DNA of 64,000 nt from Amycolatopsis regifaucium. GTDB taxonomy: Bacteria > Actinomycetota > Actinomycetes > Mycobacteriales > Pseudonocardiaceae. Shown one piece after another: positions 48,503-57,007 of the stretch. The notes below the pieces were generated by a model. That model was not told the origin of the DNA, did not search any database, and was given only the letters and a program-made list of their open reading frames with translations. The translations under genes and the position numbers were made by a program. The stretch covers positions 1,093,031 through 1,157,030 of the forward strand of contig NZ_LQCI01000034.1 of NCBI RefSeq assembly GCF_001613935.1, given 5' to 3'. Each line of letters starts with the position of its first letter. The first letter of the stretch is position 1.

Positions 48503-48515
48503 ATATTCTGGACAA
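48503..48515 (+). promoter_or_regulatory. Possible leaderless birA promoter
   Basis: A -10-like TATTCT lies about eight bases before the birA ATG, with no Shine-Dalgarno sequence between them. This is the spacing expected when transcription starts at or next to the start codon. Confidence 0.4.
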
Positions 48516-49340
48516 ATGAGTGAGACGGGAGCGCTCGACGCCGAGCGTCTGAGTGCCGCGCTGTCCGGCCGGTACGCCGCGATCCAGGTCGTGGCGAGCA
48601 CCGGGTCCACCAACGCCGACCTGCGGGAAGCCGCCGCGAAGGGGGTCGAGGACCGCACCGTGCTGATCGCCGAAGAGCAGACGGCCGGGGTCGGCCGCCG
48701 CGCCCGGCACTGGTCTTCGCCGAAGGGATCCGGCCTCTACGTCAGTGTCCTGCTGCGTCCGCGCGAGGTTCCGTTCGCCAATCTGGGTTCACTTTCCGTG
48801 GTCGCGGGGCTCGCGGTGCGGGAGGTCGCCGCGAGCCTGGGCGTCGACGCCGTCCTCAAGTGGCCGAACGACGTCCTGGCCGGGCCGGAGCGCGCCAAAT
48901 GCGCGGGCATCCTGGCCGAGGCCGTCTCCGGTGGCGAGACCACCGTGGTCCTGGGCATCGGCCTGAACGTGCTGCCGCTGGGCGAGCACGTCCCGGCCGG
49001 GCCCGGTGGTCTCCCGGCGACGTCGCTGGCCGAGCAGGGGGCGAACGAGACCGATCGTGGCGAGATCGCCACTCGGCTGCTCACCCGATTCGACGAACTC
49101 GAACATCGCTGGCGGCTCGCCGGCGGGTCGCTGGCCGAGGCAGGCCTGCTCACCGACTACCGGCGGCACTGCGCCACGCTGGGCCAGGACGTCGAGGTCC
49201 AGCTGCCCGACGGTTCGGCGCTGACCGGCCGGGCCGCCGACATCGACCCCGCCGGCCAGCTCCAGGTCGACGTTCCCGGTGGTGAGCGGTACACGGTGTT
49301 CGCCGGAGACGTGGTCCACGTGCGGCCTGCCGGGGCCTGA
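48516..49340 (+). CDS. birA: Biotin--[acetyl-CoA-carboxylase] ligase
   Basis: This 274-residue ligase activates biotin with ATP and attaches it to the BCCP lysine of AccA. The catalytic domain carries EEQTAGVGRRARHW (biotinyl-AMP loop), LKWPNDVLA and the C-terminal SH3-like domain. No N-terminal DNA-binding domain is present, so it is a group I enzyme, not a repressor. M. tuberculosis birA abuts accD5; here some 15 kb intervene. Confidence 0.94.
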   Translation: MSETGALDAERLSAALSGRYAAIQVVASTGSTNADLREAAAKGVEDRTVLIAEEQTAGVGRRARHWSSPKGSGLYVSVLLRPREVPFANLGSLSVVAGLAVREVAASLGVDAVLKWPNDVLAGPERAKCAGILAEAVSGGETTVVLGIGLNVLPLGEHVPAGPGGLPATSLAEQGANETDRGEIATRLLTRFDELEHRWRLAGGSLAEAGLLTDYRRHCATLGQDVEVQLPDGSALTGRAADIDPAGQLQVDVPGGERYTVFAGDVVHVRPAGA

Positions 49341-49447
49341 CCGGCGGGTGGCGGCGCGTTGCGATTTGCGGCGCCTCCTCTTCCGCCGCGACCGTTCGCC
49401 GGTACGGTGAGCTCACCAGCGCCGAACACACTTTGGGAGCGTCCGTC

Positions 49448-50023
49448 GTGGCCTATCCGGACGATTTGCTCAGCGAAAACGAGCACGTCGTGGTGCACAG
49501 TCACCCGCATTTCAAGATGCTGATCTTCCCCTTCCTCGCGCTGATCGTCACGCTCGGCGTGGGTATCTGGCTGGGCATCCTGGCGAAGGACGCGACGGCT
49601 CCCTGGGACCTGATCTCGCTGATCGCCGTCGGCGTCGTCGGGCTCGGTCTCGTCGTGTGGCTGTTCCTGGCGCCGTTCGTCCGCTGGCGCACGACGCACT
49701 TCATCGTGACCACGGACCGGCTGATCGCCCGCGAGGGCGTGCTCAAGCGGACCGGGATCGACATCCCGCTGTCGCGGATCAACAGCGTCCAGTTCGAGCA
49801 CGGGCTGCTGGACCGCGTGTTCGGCTGCGGCACGCTGGTGATCGAGTCCGCGTCGGACGAACCGCTGAAGTTCGACGACATCCCCAAGGTCGAGCGGGTG
49901 CACACGGTGATCTACCGCGAAGTCAACGACAACCCGTACGACGACTACGCGCCGGGCACGCCGCAACAGACCGAACCCTTGCCACCGCAGGGGCGTCCGC
50001 CGCGCGGAAACCGGAGGCGTTGA
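49448..50023 (+). CDS. PH-domain (DUF304/bPH2) membrane protein (Rv3278c-like)
   Basis: This 191-residue protein has two helices near the N-terminus (LIFPFLALIVTLGVGIWLGI; VGVVGLGLVVWLFLAPFV), then a bacterial PH domain (TTDRLIAREGVLKRTGIDIP; FGCGTLVIESASDEPLKF) and a Pro-rich tail. It follows birA as Rv3278c does in M. tuberculosis. The GTG has a GGGAGC ribosome binding site. Role unknown; stop and next start overlap (TGATG). Confidence 0.88.
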   Translation: MAYPDDLLSENEHVVVHSHPHFKMLIFPFLALIVTLGVGIWLGILAKDATAPWDLISLIAVGVVGLGLVVWLFLAPFVRWRTTHFIVTTDRLIAREGVLKRTGIDIPLSRINSVQFEHGLLDRVFGCGTLVIESASDEPLKFDDIPKVERVHTVIYREVNDNPYDDYAPGTPQQTEPLPPQGRPPRGNRRR

Positions 50024-50955
50024 TGGGCACGCGAGAGCTGGGGCTGCCCGATCGCGTCCCGTCGGCCGCGGCGTTGCCGGATCGGGTGACGATCTGGGAG
50101 GTCGGCCCGCGCGACGGCCTGCAGAACGAGAAGTCGATCGTTCCGGTCGAAGTGAAGATCGAGTTCCTGGACCGGCTCGCCGACGCCGGGTTGACCACGC
50201 TCGAAGCGACCAGTTTCGTGAGCCCGAAATGGGTGCCGCAGCTGGCCGACGCCGAGCAGCTCCTGGCCGGGCTCGACCGCCGCGAAGGCATCCGTTATCC
50301 GGTGCTGGTCCCGAACGAGCGCGGACTGGACCGGGCGCTGGAGGCCGGTGTTTCGCACATCGCGATCTTCGCCAGCGCCACGGAGACCTTCGCCAAGAAG
50401 AACCTCAACTCGACGGTGGACGACCAGTTCGCGATGTTCGAGCCGGTCGTCACCCGGGCGCGGGCCGAAGGTCTCGACGTTCGCGGCTACGTGTCGATGT
50501 GCTTCGGCGACCCGTGGGAGGGCGCCGTCCCGGCCACCCAGGTCGCCGGAGTGGGCAAACGCCTGCTGGACCTCGGGTGTTCGCAGCTTTCGCTCGGGGA
50601 CACCATCGGCGTCGCCACCGCGGGTCAGGTCGAGGCGCTGATCGGGCAGTTCGCCGACGTCTCCGCCCTCGCCGTGCACTTCCACGACACCTACGGGCAG
50701 GCGCTCGCGAACACGTTGGCCGCCCTCCGCTGCGGGGTATCCACTGTGGACTCGTCCGCCGGTGGGCTGGGTGGCTGCCCGTACGCCGAATCGGCGACCG
50801 GGAACCTCGCGACCGAGGATCTGGTGTGGATGCTCGACGGTCTCGGCGTCGAAACCGGGGTCGACCTCGACGCGCTGGTGTCGACGAGCAAGTGGATGGC
50901 CGGGCAGCTGGGCAGGCCGAGCCCGTCCCGGGTGGTCAACGCGCTCGCGGGATGA
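50023..50955 (+). CDS. mvaB: Hydroxymethylglutaryl-CoA lyase
   Basis: This 310-residue HMGL-like TIM barrel has EVGPRDGLQNEK near the start, AFVSP-like ATSFVSPKWVPQ, and the signature GLGGCPYAE with the catalytic Cys. It splits HMG-CoA to acetoacetate and acetyl-CoA, the last step of leucine breakdown. Coupled to the PH-domain gene by a one-base overlap. Confidence 0.93.
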   Translation: MGTRELGLPDRVPSAAALPDRVTIWEVGPRDGLQNEKSIVPVEVKIEFLDRLADAGLTTLEATSFVSPKWVPQLADAEQLLAGLDRREGIRYPVLVPNERGLDRALEAGVSHIAIFASATETFAKKNLNSTVDDQFAMFEPVVTRARAEGLDVRGYVSMCFGDPWEGAVPATQVAGVGKRLLDLGCSQLSLGDTIGVATAGQVEALIGQFADVSALAVHFHDTYGQALANTLAALRCGVSTVDSSAGGLGGCPYAESATGNLATEDLVWMLDGLGVETGVDLDALVSTSKWMAGQLGRPSPSRVVNALAG

Positions 50956-51086
50956 GACCGGAAGCCGACCTCGGCGCGCCTTCGGGTATCCGCCGACGAG
51001 AACGCCGGTCGGCGATAAGGTCTTGACGCGTCCTGTCCGCTGCCTCCCCCTTCACCGGTGGGATCGATTCCTTGGGGGGAGGTGCG

Positions 51087-51929
51087 GTGACGGATCCGAG
51101 CGAGGCCGGAACAGGCCCGATCCGGTTGCCTGTGTCGTACGAAGGCGCCGACGCACCGACGCCGCCGCAGGGGTTACGGGCTCCGTACACGCCTTCGCCG
51201 TGGCCGCCCGCCGTCGCGCCGTTGCGGGTGCCGTTCCCGCCGCCCGCTCCGCCGCTGCCCGCCGCTCCGCCGCCGATGGGTGCCTTGCGGACCGAACGGG
51301 AGAGCGTGATCGCGCTGTTCCTGGTGCACATGTTCCCCATCGGGCATCTTCCGGTCGCGATGGCCAAACCCGCGCGCCAGCTGCCGCTGCCCGAGGGAGG
51401 GTCCGGTCCGCTGGATCATCCGGAGGCACACGTGCTGGACGACCTGGACGCGTTGACGCATGTCAGCGGTGGGTTCCGGCGTTCGCCGACGACTCCCGCC
51501 GCCGTACCGCCACCGGCGTTGATGAGGGGCCACGACCCGTGGGGCGGCGAGTCCCCGGAGGAATGGGCGCGCCGGTTCACCGACGAAACCGGGTACTCGT
51601 GGCCTCCCGGCGAACTCTTCCCAGAGGGCGGTATCGACCAGCCGACTCCGGTGATGCTCGACGTCGGCACCCATATCGACCGGTTCGGGGATCAGCACGG
51701 CCGGGTGTTCGCCGAAGACGCGACCTTGTATTCGATGCGCTCGTTGCCGCCCGACCGGGTCGCCGCCTATCGGCGTTACCGCGTTGTCCGGCCGTTGCCG
51801 GTCTGGCGGTCGGTGAACGCCGAATGGTTCGGCCAGCCGGGCGGCGGGGTGCGTTTTCGCGCCGTGCTGGGCGCGGATGAACTTGTCACGCTGGGCTTCC
51901 TGGCGGATGTCACGGGGGAGGTTCGGTGA
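51087..51929 (+). CDS. TNT-domain (NAD+ glycohydrolase type) toxin
   Basis: The 280-residue product has a Pro-rich N-terminal half (PPPAPPLPAAPPP region, about residues 45-70), a short helical region, then a TNT domain (about 170-275) with GTHIDRFGDQHGRVFA, YSMRSLPPDRVAAYRRY and the terminal EWFGQPGGGVRF containing Q250. TNT toxins of the M. tuberculosis CpnT type destroy NAD+. No signal peptide or WXG-like domain is visible, so export is uncertain. GTG start with GGGGGGAGG. The next gene overlaps by four bases and is the candidate immunity protein. Confidence 0.88.
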   Translation: MTDPSEAGTGPIRLPVSYEGADAPTPPQGLRAPYTPSPWPPAVAPLRVPFPPPAPPLPAAPPPMGALRTERESVIALFLVHMFPIGHLPVAMAKPARQLPLPEGGSGPLDHPEAHVLDDLDALTHVSGGFRRSPTTPAAVPPPALMRGHDPWGGESPEEWARRFTDETGYSWPPGELFPEGGIDQPTPVMLDVGTHIDRFGDQHGRVFAEDATLYSMRSLPPDRVAAYRRYRVVRPLPVWRSVNAEWFGQPGGGVRFRAVLGADELVTLGFLADVTGEVR

Positions 51930-52201
51930 ACACGGGGACGATCCTGCGGTGGCTGGCCGCGTTGGGCGTGCCGCCCGAAGTGGTCTCGGTCAATGCGGAG
52001 ACGGACAACGCCTGGTGTCTCATGCATGTCGAGGAAGAGGGCGCCGAGCCCGCCTGGGAAGTCTTCTGGCGCGAGCAAGGCAACCGGTACGACTGGGCGC
52101 GTTTCACCACCGAACAGGTCGCCTGTCACTACCTTTTCGGCCGCCTGGCCTGGTCGCAGGTCGCGCGCGGCGCGGTCGGCCTGCTGCCCGGCGCGCACTG
52201 A
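51926..52201 (+). CDS. Candidate immunity protein for the TNT toxin
   Basis: This 91-residue, acidic, Trp-rich soluble protein (LRWLAALGVPPEVVSVNAET; WEVFWREQGNRYDWARF) has no family I recognise. Its GTG overlaps the toxin stop (GTGA), as immunity genes usually do. M. tuberculosis protects itself with IFT, which is larger and does not look alike, so the assignment rests on position. Confidence 0.75.
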   Translation: MNTGTILRWLAALGVPPEVVSVNAETDNAWCLMHVEEEGAEPAWEVFWREQGNRYDWARFTTEQVACHYLFGRLAWSQVARGAVGLLPGAH

Positions 52202-52209
52202 CCGCGACG

Positions 52210-52995
52210 TCAGCGCTTCAGGATGGCGAGTACTTCGTCGTGCAGCAGGCCGTTCGTCGAGAGGGCCGAGCCGTTGTCGTAGCGCGCCTCGCCGGAAAGG
52301 TCGGTGAACCGCCCACCGGCCTCGGTGATCAGCACCTGGGCGGCGGCGACGTCCCACGGGTTCACGATGCATTCCGCGGTGACGTCGAGCGCGCCCTCGG
52401 CGACCAGGCAGTGGTGCCAGAAATCGCCGAAAGCGCGGCTTTCCCAGCACGCGTTGACGAGGTCGAGGTACTTCTCCCGGGAGTGGTACTCGACCCATGA
52501 GTTCAAGTCCGTTGTGGACAGATAGGCGTCTTCGAGCGAGGCCACCTTCGACACCGACAGACGCCGTTCGCCGCCGGAGTCGCGCATCCAGGCGCCGTCC
52601 CCGGTGGCGGCCCACCAGCGGCGGCCGAGCAACGGCGCGCTGATCAGGCCCACCACCGGCGTGCCGTCTTCGACCAGCGCGATCAGCGTCGCCCAGACCG
52701 GAACCCCGCGCAGGAAGTTCTTGGTCCCGTCGATCGGATCGAGCACCCACGCCCGGCCGGTCGCGGCCGAACCGCCGCGTTCTTCACCGAGCACGGTGTC
52801 GTCCGGGCGTTCTGTGGCGAGGATCGCGCGGATGGCGTCTTCGACGGCCGTGTCCGCGTCGGTGACCGGTGTGCGGTCGGGTTTGCGTTCCACGGCCAGG
52901 TCCAGCGCGCGGAACCGGTCGGTGGTGATGGCGTCGGCGGCGTCGGCCAGCCGGATGGCGAGTTCCAGATCATTCTCGTAGCCGGGCACGGTCAC
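52210..52995 (-). CDS. hisN: Histidinol-phosphatase / inositol monophosphatase family
   Basis: This 261-residue Mg2+-dependent phosphatase of the FIG superfamily has VLGEERGG, the metal motif WVLDPIDGTKNF and the C-terminal VNPWDVAAAQVLITEAGG. Actinobacterial proteins of this type dephosphorylate histidinol phosphate. The histidine genes are not nearby, so an inositol-monophosphatase role is the alternative. Confidence 0.88.
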   Translation of the reverse strand: MTVPGYENDLELAIRLADAADAITTDRFRALDLAVERKPDRTPVTDADTAVEDAIRAILATERPDDTVLGEERGGSAATGRAWVLDPIDGTKNFLRGVPVWATLIALVEDGTPVVGLISAPLLGRRWWAATGDGAWMRDSGGERRLSVSKVASLEDAYLSTTDLNSWVEYHSREKYLDLVNACWESRAFGDFWHHCLVAEGALDVTAECIVNPWDVAAAQVLITEAGGRFTDLSGEARYDNGSALSTNGLLHDEVLAILKR

Positions 52996-53031
52996 GATGC
53001 TTTCACGCCCGGCAGCCGTAGAGTTGACCAG

Positions 53032-53742
53032 GTGAGCATGGTGTTACTCGCCGAGGACGACCCGGCCATCGCCGATCCGCTTTCGCGCGCTCTCCAGCGG
53101 GAGGGATACGACGTGCGTGTCGTCGGTGACGGGCCCGCCGCCCTCGACGCGACCGAGAGCGACCGGGTCGATCTTCTGGTGCTCGATCTCGGCCTGCCCG
53201 GGATGGACGGTCTCGAGGTGTGCCGCCGCCTGCGTGCCAGCGGGACGGAGGTGCCGGTGCTGATGCTCACCGCTCGCACGGACGAGGTCGACTTCGTGGT
53301 CGGGCTCGACGCCGGCGCCGACGACTACGTCGCGAAGCCGTTCCGTCTGGCCGAACTGCTGGCCCGCATCCGGGCGCTGCTCCGGCGCCGGGCGCCCGAG
53401 GTGCTCGAAGCCGGGGGAGTGCGGATGGACCTCGGTGCCCGGATGGTCACCGTGGACCTGCACGAGGTGCAGCTGGCGAACAAGGAGTTCGAGTTGCTCC
53501 GGGTGCTGATGAGCCGGGCCGGTCAGGTCGTCAGCCGCGACGAGATCCTCGCCGAGGTGTGGAACGACCTCGAATCGAAGACGTCGAAGACGCTCGACAT
53601 GCACATGTCGTGGCTGCGGCGGAAACTCGCGATCGCCGCGGACGAGGCGGCGGGCCGGACGGGCAAGCCCGGCGGGAACGGCGACGGCGAACGGCGGATC
53701 GCCACGGTCCGCGGCGTCGGCTTCCGCTTCAACGCGGAATAG
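53032..53742 (+). CDS. OmpR/PhoB family response regulator
   Basis: The 236-residue product has a receiver (acidic pair EDD, phosphoacceptor D52 in LVLDLGLPGMDG, K in YVAKPF) and an OmpR winged helix (NKEFELLRVLMSRAGQVVSR; RRIATVRGVGFRFN). The start may be this GTG or the ATG two codons later. It lies one base upstream of its kinase gene and divergent from hisN. Confidence 0.93.
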   Translation: MSMVLLAEDDPAIADPLSRALQREGYDVRVVGDGPAALDATESDRVDLLVLDLGLPGMDGLEVCRRLRASGTEVPVLMLTARTDEVDFVVGLDAGADDYVAKPFRLAELLARIRALLRRRAPEVLEAGGVRMDLGARMVTVDLHEVQLANKEFELLRVLMSRAGQVVSRDEILAEVWNDLESKTSKTLDMHMSWLRRKLAIAADEAAGRTGKPGGNGDGERRIATVRGVGFRFNAE

Positions 53743-53743
53743 C

Positions 53744-55027
53744 ATGCGCCGCCGCATTCTCCTGGCGATCCTGCTCGCCGTCGCGGTGACCGCGGCGGTG
53801 CTGGGCATCCCGCTCGGGATCACCGCCTGGCAGCTGGTCGAGAACCTCAACCGGGAGAACCTCGCGTCCGCGGCGCGCGGGATCGCGGCCACCCTCGACA
53901 ACGAGATCGCCAGCGGCCAGCCGATCGACCTCGACCAGGTCCGGGTGGCCGTCCCGCAGGGCGGGCTGCTGACCGTCCGCGCGGAAGGGCAGATCGAAAA
54001 GCGCTACGGCTCCGATCCCGGGGTCGACGTGGTTTCCGAAAAGGTGCCGATCGCGCTGCACGGCGAGGTCGAGCTGTCCGTGCCCGCCGGGCCGACGCGC
54101 ACCCGGCAGACACAGGCGACCCTGCTCGTGGTGCTGTTGGTCGTCCTGTCGGTGGGCACCGGCACGGTGGTCGCGACCGTGACGGCGCGAAGGCTCGCGA
54201 AACCGCTGAGGCATGTCGCCGATCGCGCGGTCAAACTCGGTGGCGGCGATTTCCGGCCGGATCCGAAACGCTACGGCGTCGGCGAACTCGACATGGTCGC
54301 GGAAGCACTCGACGCGTCCGGTTCGGCGCTGGCGCAGCTCGTCCAGCGAGAACGCCAGCTGGTCGGCGACGTCTCCCACCAGCTGCGGAGCCGGTTGACC
54401 GCGTTGCAGCTGCGGCTCGAACCGCTCACCGTCCATCCCGATCAGGACGTGGTCGACGAGGCGAAGGCGGCGCAAGAACAGGCCGACCGGCTGGCCGAGG
54501 CACTCGACGAACTGCTGGCGGCGGCGCGTGCCGCCAGTGAGGTCGGCGCGGAACCGGTGAATCTGCCGGAAGTGCTGCCCGAGGTTTCCGAGGAATGGCG
54601 ACAGCTGCTTCGCGCCGAAGGCAGGCATCTGCGACTCCGCGTCACCGACGGGCTGAGGGCCAGGGCGACCCCCGGCCGGTTGCGTGAGGTCGTCGGCGTC
54701 CTGCTCGACAACGCTCTGCGCCACGGGGCGGGAACGGTCACGCTCGCCGCCCGTCGCGGTGACACGGACGGCACCGTGGTCATCGAGGTCGCCGACACCG
54801 GATCGGGGGTGCCCGACGAACTGGCTCCGCACATCTTCGAACGCGGGTTCTCCGGCGGTGGCTCGACCGGGGTCGGGCTCGCCCTCGCCCGTGCGCTCGT
54901 CGAGGCCGACGGCGGACGGCTGGAGTTGTCGAGCAAACAGCCCGTGGTGTTCAGCCTCTTCCTGAAGGTCCCTCGTCCCGGCGATGTGGCCGAAGTGCGT
55001 TGGCCCGCTGAGCGGGTCCCTCGTTAA
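53744..55027 (+). CDS. Sensor histidine kinase
   Basis: This 427-residue kinase has a first membrane helix (about residues 6-28), a roughly 100-residue extracytoplasmic part, a second helix (about 125-145), HAMP, the H-box VSHQLRSRLTALQLRLE and a HATPase domain (LLDNALRHGAG; VADTGSGVPDEL; GVGLALARALVEADGG). Cognate of the upstream OmpR-type regulator; signal unknown. Confidence 0.93.
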   Translation: MRRRILLAILLAVAVTAAVLGIPLGITAWQLVENLNRENLASAARGIAATLDNEIASGQPIDLDQVRVAVPQGGLLTVRAEGQIEKRYGSDPGVDVVSEKVPIALHGEVELSVPAGPTRTRQTQATLLVVLLVVLSVGTGTVVATVTARRLAKPLRHVADRAVKLGGGDFRPDPKRYGVGELDMVAEALDASGSALAQLVQRERQLVGDVSHQLRSRLTALQLRLEPLTVHPDQDVVDEAKAAQEQADRLAEALDELLAAARAASEVGAEPVNLPEVLPEVSEEWRQLLRAEGRHLRLRVTDGLRARATPGRLREVVGVLLDNALRHGAGTVTLAARRGDTDGTVVIEVADTGSGVPDELAPHIFERGFSGGGSTGVGLALARALVEADGGRLELSSKQPVVFSLFLKVPRPGDVAEVRWPAERVPR

Positions 55028-55090
55028 GACCACCCGAAGGATCTCCCGATCGGGCAATGCCGTGGAGGCGCGCCGACTTAACGTCAGGGA

Positions 55091-55603
55091 GTGCATGCGA
55101 CGGCGTTCCGTTACCGCCCACCGGTGAATCCGGTGGCCGCGGCGACGGTGGAGATCGGCAAGGTGGCGGTTTCCGTGCGGTTGTCCTTCGACGGTGACCT
55201 GTACGCGTGCCGCCGTCCGCCTGGTGTGGTGGAGCGGGTGGAGGCCGAAGCCCTCGACCTGCTGTCGAAGGGGCTGTTCGTCAGCGGGATCGACACCCAG
55301 CTCGCGACCGTCACCGGAACGGCGGGACACCGGTTCGTCCAGGAAACGGCCGTGTTCCAGCCCACCGACCGCTGGGTCTACCGCGGCACCTGCGGGGTCG
55401 GCGCCAGCCGCAACGGGCTGACCTTGACCGGGATGCTCGGCTACCGCCTCGAAGTCCAGGCGGGCTGGGCGCGCCGGGCAGGCGAGTGCGGCCCGCCCGC
55501 GACCGCCGCCGAATGGTGCGAATTCTTCGGCGCCCAGCTGGCTTCCATCGGCGGAGTGGTCCTGCGGCGCGCTTCCGTGCTCAGTCCCGGTACTCCGCCG
55601 TGA
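55091..55603 (+). CDS. Hypothetical protein, unknown family
   Basis: This 170-residue soluble protein starts at GTG (VHATAFRYRPPVNPV) and has a mixed composition with four cysteines. No family recognised. Its last 23 bases overlap the convergent DUF4255 gene. It could belong with the DUF4255/LuxR module, but the opposite strand argues against. Confidence 0.6.
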   Translation: MHATAFRYRPPVNPVAAATVEIGKVAVSVRLSFDGDLYACRRPPGVVERVEAEALDLLSKGLFVSGIDTQLATVTGTAGHRFVQETAVFQPTDRWVYRGTCGVGASRNGLTLTGMLGYRLEVQAGWARRAGECGPPATAAEWCEFFGAQLASIGGVVLRRASVLSPGTPP

Positions 55604-55994
55604 CCGTGACGACGAACCCAGCCCGCGCGGGCAGGCCGAGGCTCACCCACAGTCCGGTGGGGTCGGTTTCCCCGAGGGCCAGCCGCGCCGGCTGCGCGTC
55701 GACCAGGAGGAACTCGGTGCCGAGCAAGACCCGCAACGACCGGTCGAGCAGGTGGTGTTCGTCGCGGACCTTGCCCGCCCGCGCGGTGACCAGATACGAC
55801 AGTTCACACCGCTTCGCCCGCACGGCGCCGTTTCCCGGACCGGCGCCGTGCAAGGCGAAGAGGAACAGGTCGACGCTCGATACCTCCGTTTCGGTCTGCC
55901 AGGCGGGTTTCGGCGGATCCAGCCGGACCACCGTCCCCTCCGGCAGATGAGGTGCGATGAGGAGGCACAAGGCCTCGTCGACCTGGGTGATCAC
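55581..55994 (-). CDS. DUF4255 (Pvc16 N-terminal-like) protein
   Basis: This 137-residue protein fits DUF4255: MITQVDEALCLLIAPHL opening, VSSVDLFLFALH, ELSYLVTARAG and HHLLDRSLRVLLGTEFLLV. In contractile injection systems (eCIS: Pvc/Afp) Pvc16-type proteins cap the tube or sheath. Here no other eCIS gene (tube, sheath, baseplate, AAA ATPase) is within the window, so it is an orphan. It follows the LuxR gene by four bases and is cotranscribed. Confidence 0.75.
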   Translation of the reverse strand: MITQVDEALCLLIAPHLPEGTVVRLDPPKPAWQTETEVSSVDLFLFALHGAGPGNGAVRAKRCELSYLVTARAGKVRDEHHLLDRSLRVLLGTEFLLVDAQPARLALGETDPTGLWVSLGLPARAGFVVTVTAEYRD

Positions 55995-55998
55995 GGCG

Positions 55999-56631
55999 TC
56001 AGATCAGTCCCTCACGCAGGGCGTAAGCCACCGCGTGCGAGCGGTTCCGGAGCTGGAACCGGTTGGTCACGTCGTGCAGGATGCTCTTCACCGTGCGCTG
56101 CGAATAGCAGAGCTGGTCCGCGATCTCCTGCGTCGAGAACCCCGACGCGACCAGTTTGAGCACTTCGGTCTCCCGGTTGCTCATGCCGCCGAAGTGCAGG
56201 CCGCGCGGTTGCAGGACCTGCCGTTGCAGCCGCGAAACCCGGTGCAGGAGCCTGCCGAGCAGGTCGGGCGGGAGCGCGCCTTCCCCGGCGGCGGCCGCCT
56301 TGATCAGCCGGACCAGCATGTCGGCGCCGGCCTCCGAGCGGCGGGCGACCGCGCAGACACCGTGCTCGATGGCACCGAGGATCTCGTTGTCGTCGACTTC
56401 ACCCGCGATGAGCACGATGCGGGTGAACCCCTGATGGTGCAGCGCGGACAGCAGGTGCGTCATCGCCTCGTCAAGGCGGTCGGTGACCAGGAGGGCCACC
56501 ATGCTCGGGTCGGCGGTCTCCCCGTCCACCAGCCAGACGTCGTCACGGGAGCGCAGCGTCATGCAGACGCCGTTGTGCAGGATCGGATCGGTGGCGCGGA
56601 CGACCACCGGTGTCCTGTTCGGTTCGAACAT
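55999..56631 (-). CDS. LuxR family regulator with degenerate receiver
   Basis: The 210-residue product has a C-terminal LuxR helix-turn-helix (MSNRETEVLKLVASGFSTQE; RTVKSILHDVTNRFQ). The N-terminal half follows a receiver fold but lacks the usual acidic pair, so phosphorylation is doubtful. Actinobacterial eCIS loci often include a LuxR regulator; here it is paired with DUF4255. The ATG (MFEPNRTP) is preferred to a longer frame. Confidence 0.85.
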   Translation of the reverse strand: MFEPNRTPVVVRATDPILHNGVCMTLRSRDDVWLVDGETADPSMVALLVTDRLDEAMTHLLSALHHQGFTRIVLIAGEVDDNEILGAIEHGVCAVARRSEAGADMLVRLIKAAAAGEGALPPDLLGRLLHRVSRLQRQVLQPRGLHFGGMSNRETEVLKLVASGFSTQEIADQLCYSQRTVKSILHDVTNRFQLRNRSHAVAYALREGLI

Positions 56632-57007
56632 GTGATTCCCATTCCCCTCGAGCGGTGCGAGGGCCCCACCCCTCGCATTACTCACCCTGCCGGGTGAGGT
56701 GTCCCGGGCGCATGGGACTCCGGTCCCGACCTTGCCCGAAAAGCCGCCCTTATCGGGGTTGTCCAGTGAGGTCTCCGGCTCGCGAAGTCCGTGAAGGTTC
56801 CTTGAGGAACTCGAATTTGTTTAACCGCCGGTTCACAGCTCGTGATCGGCACGAGCTTGAGCAACGGAGGATTGGGGACGTTGAGTGTCCCGGCTCTTCC
56901 GTCGATCAAGGTGTGCAACCGGGCGGCGATGCCCGCGGAACCACCCTCGTGCAGGTCAGGCGTAGGTACCCAAATGCTTACTTCGCAATGAAGCGCGGCT
57001 CAGCGAT
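56632..57007. other. Intergenic region of 376 bases
   Basis: Upstream of the LuxR gene and downstream of the NarL-type gene (both minus strand). It holds a hairpin CTCACCC/GGGTGAG (56681-56698), the word AAGTCCGTGAAGG (56785-56797, shared with 11763-11775), an 8-bp dyad AGCTCGTG/CACGAGCT (56837-56857) and a plus-strand GGAGG (56866-56870) before a weak 36-codon frame. The LuxR promoter must lie here. Confidence 0.5.
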
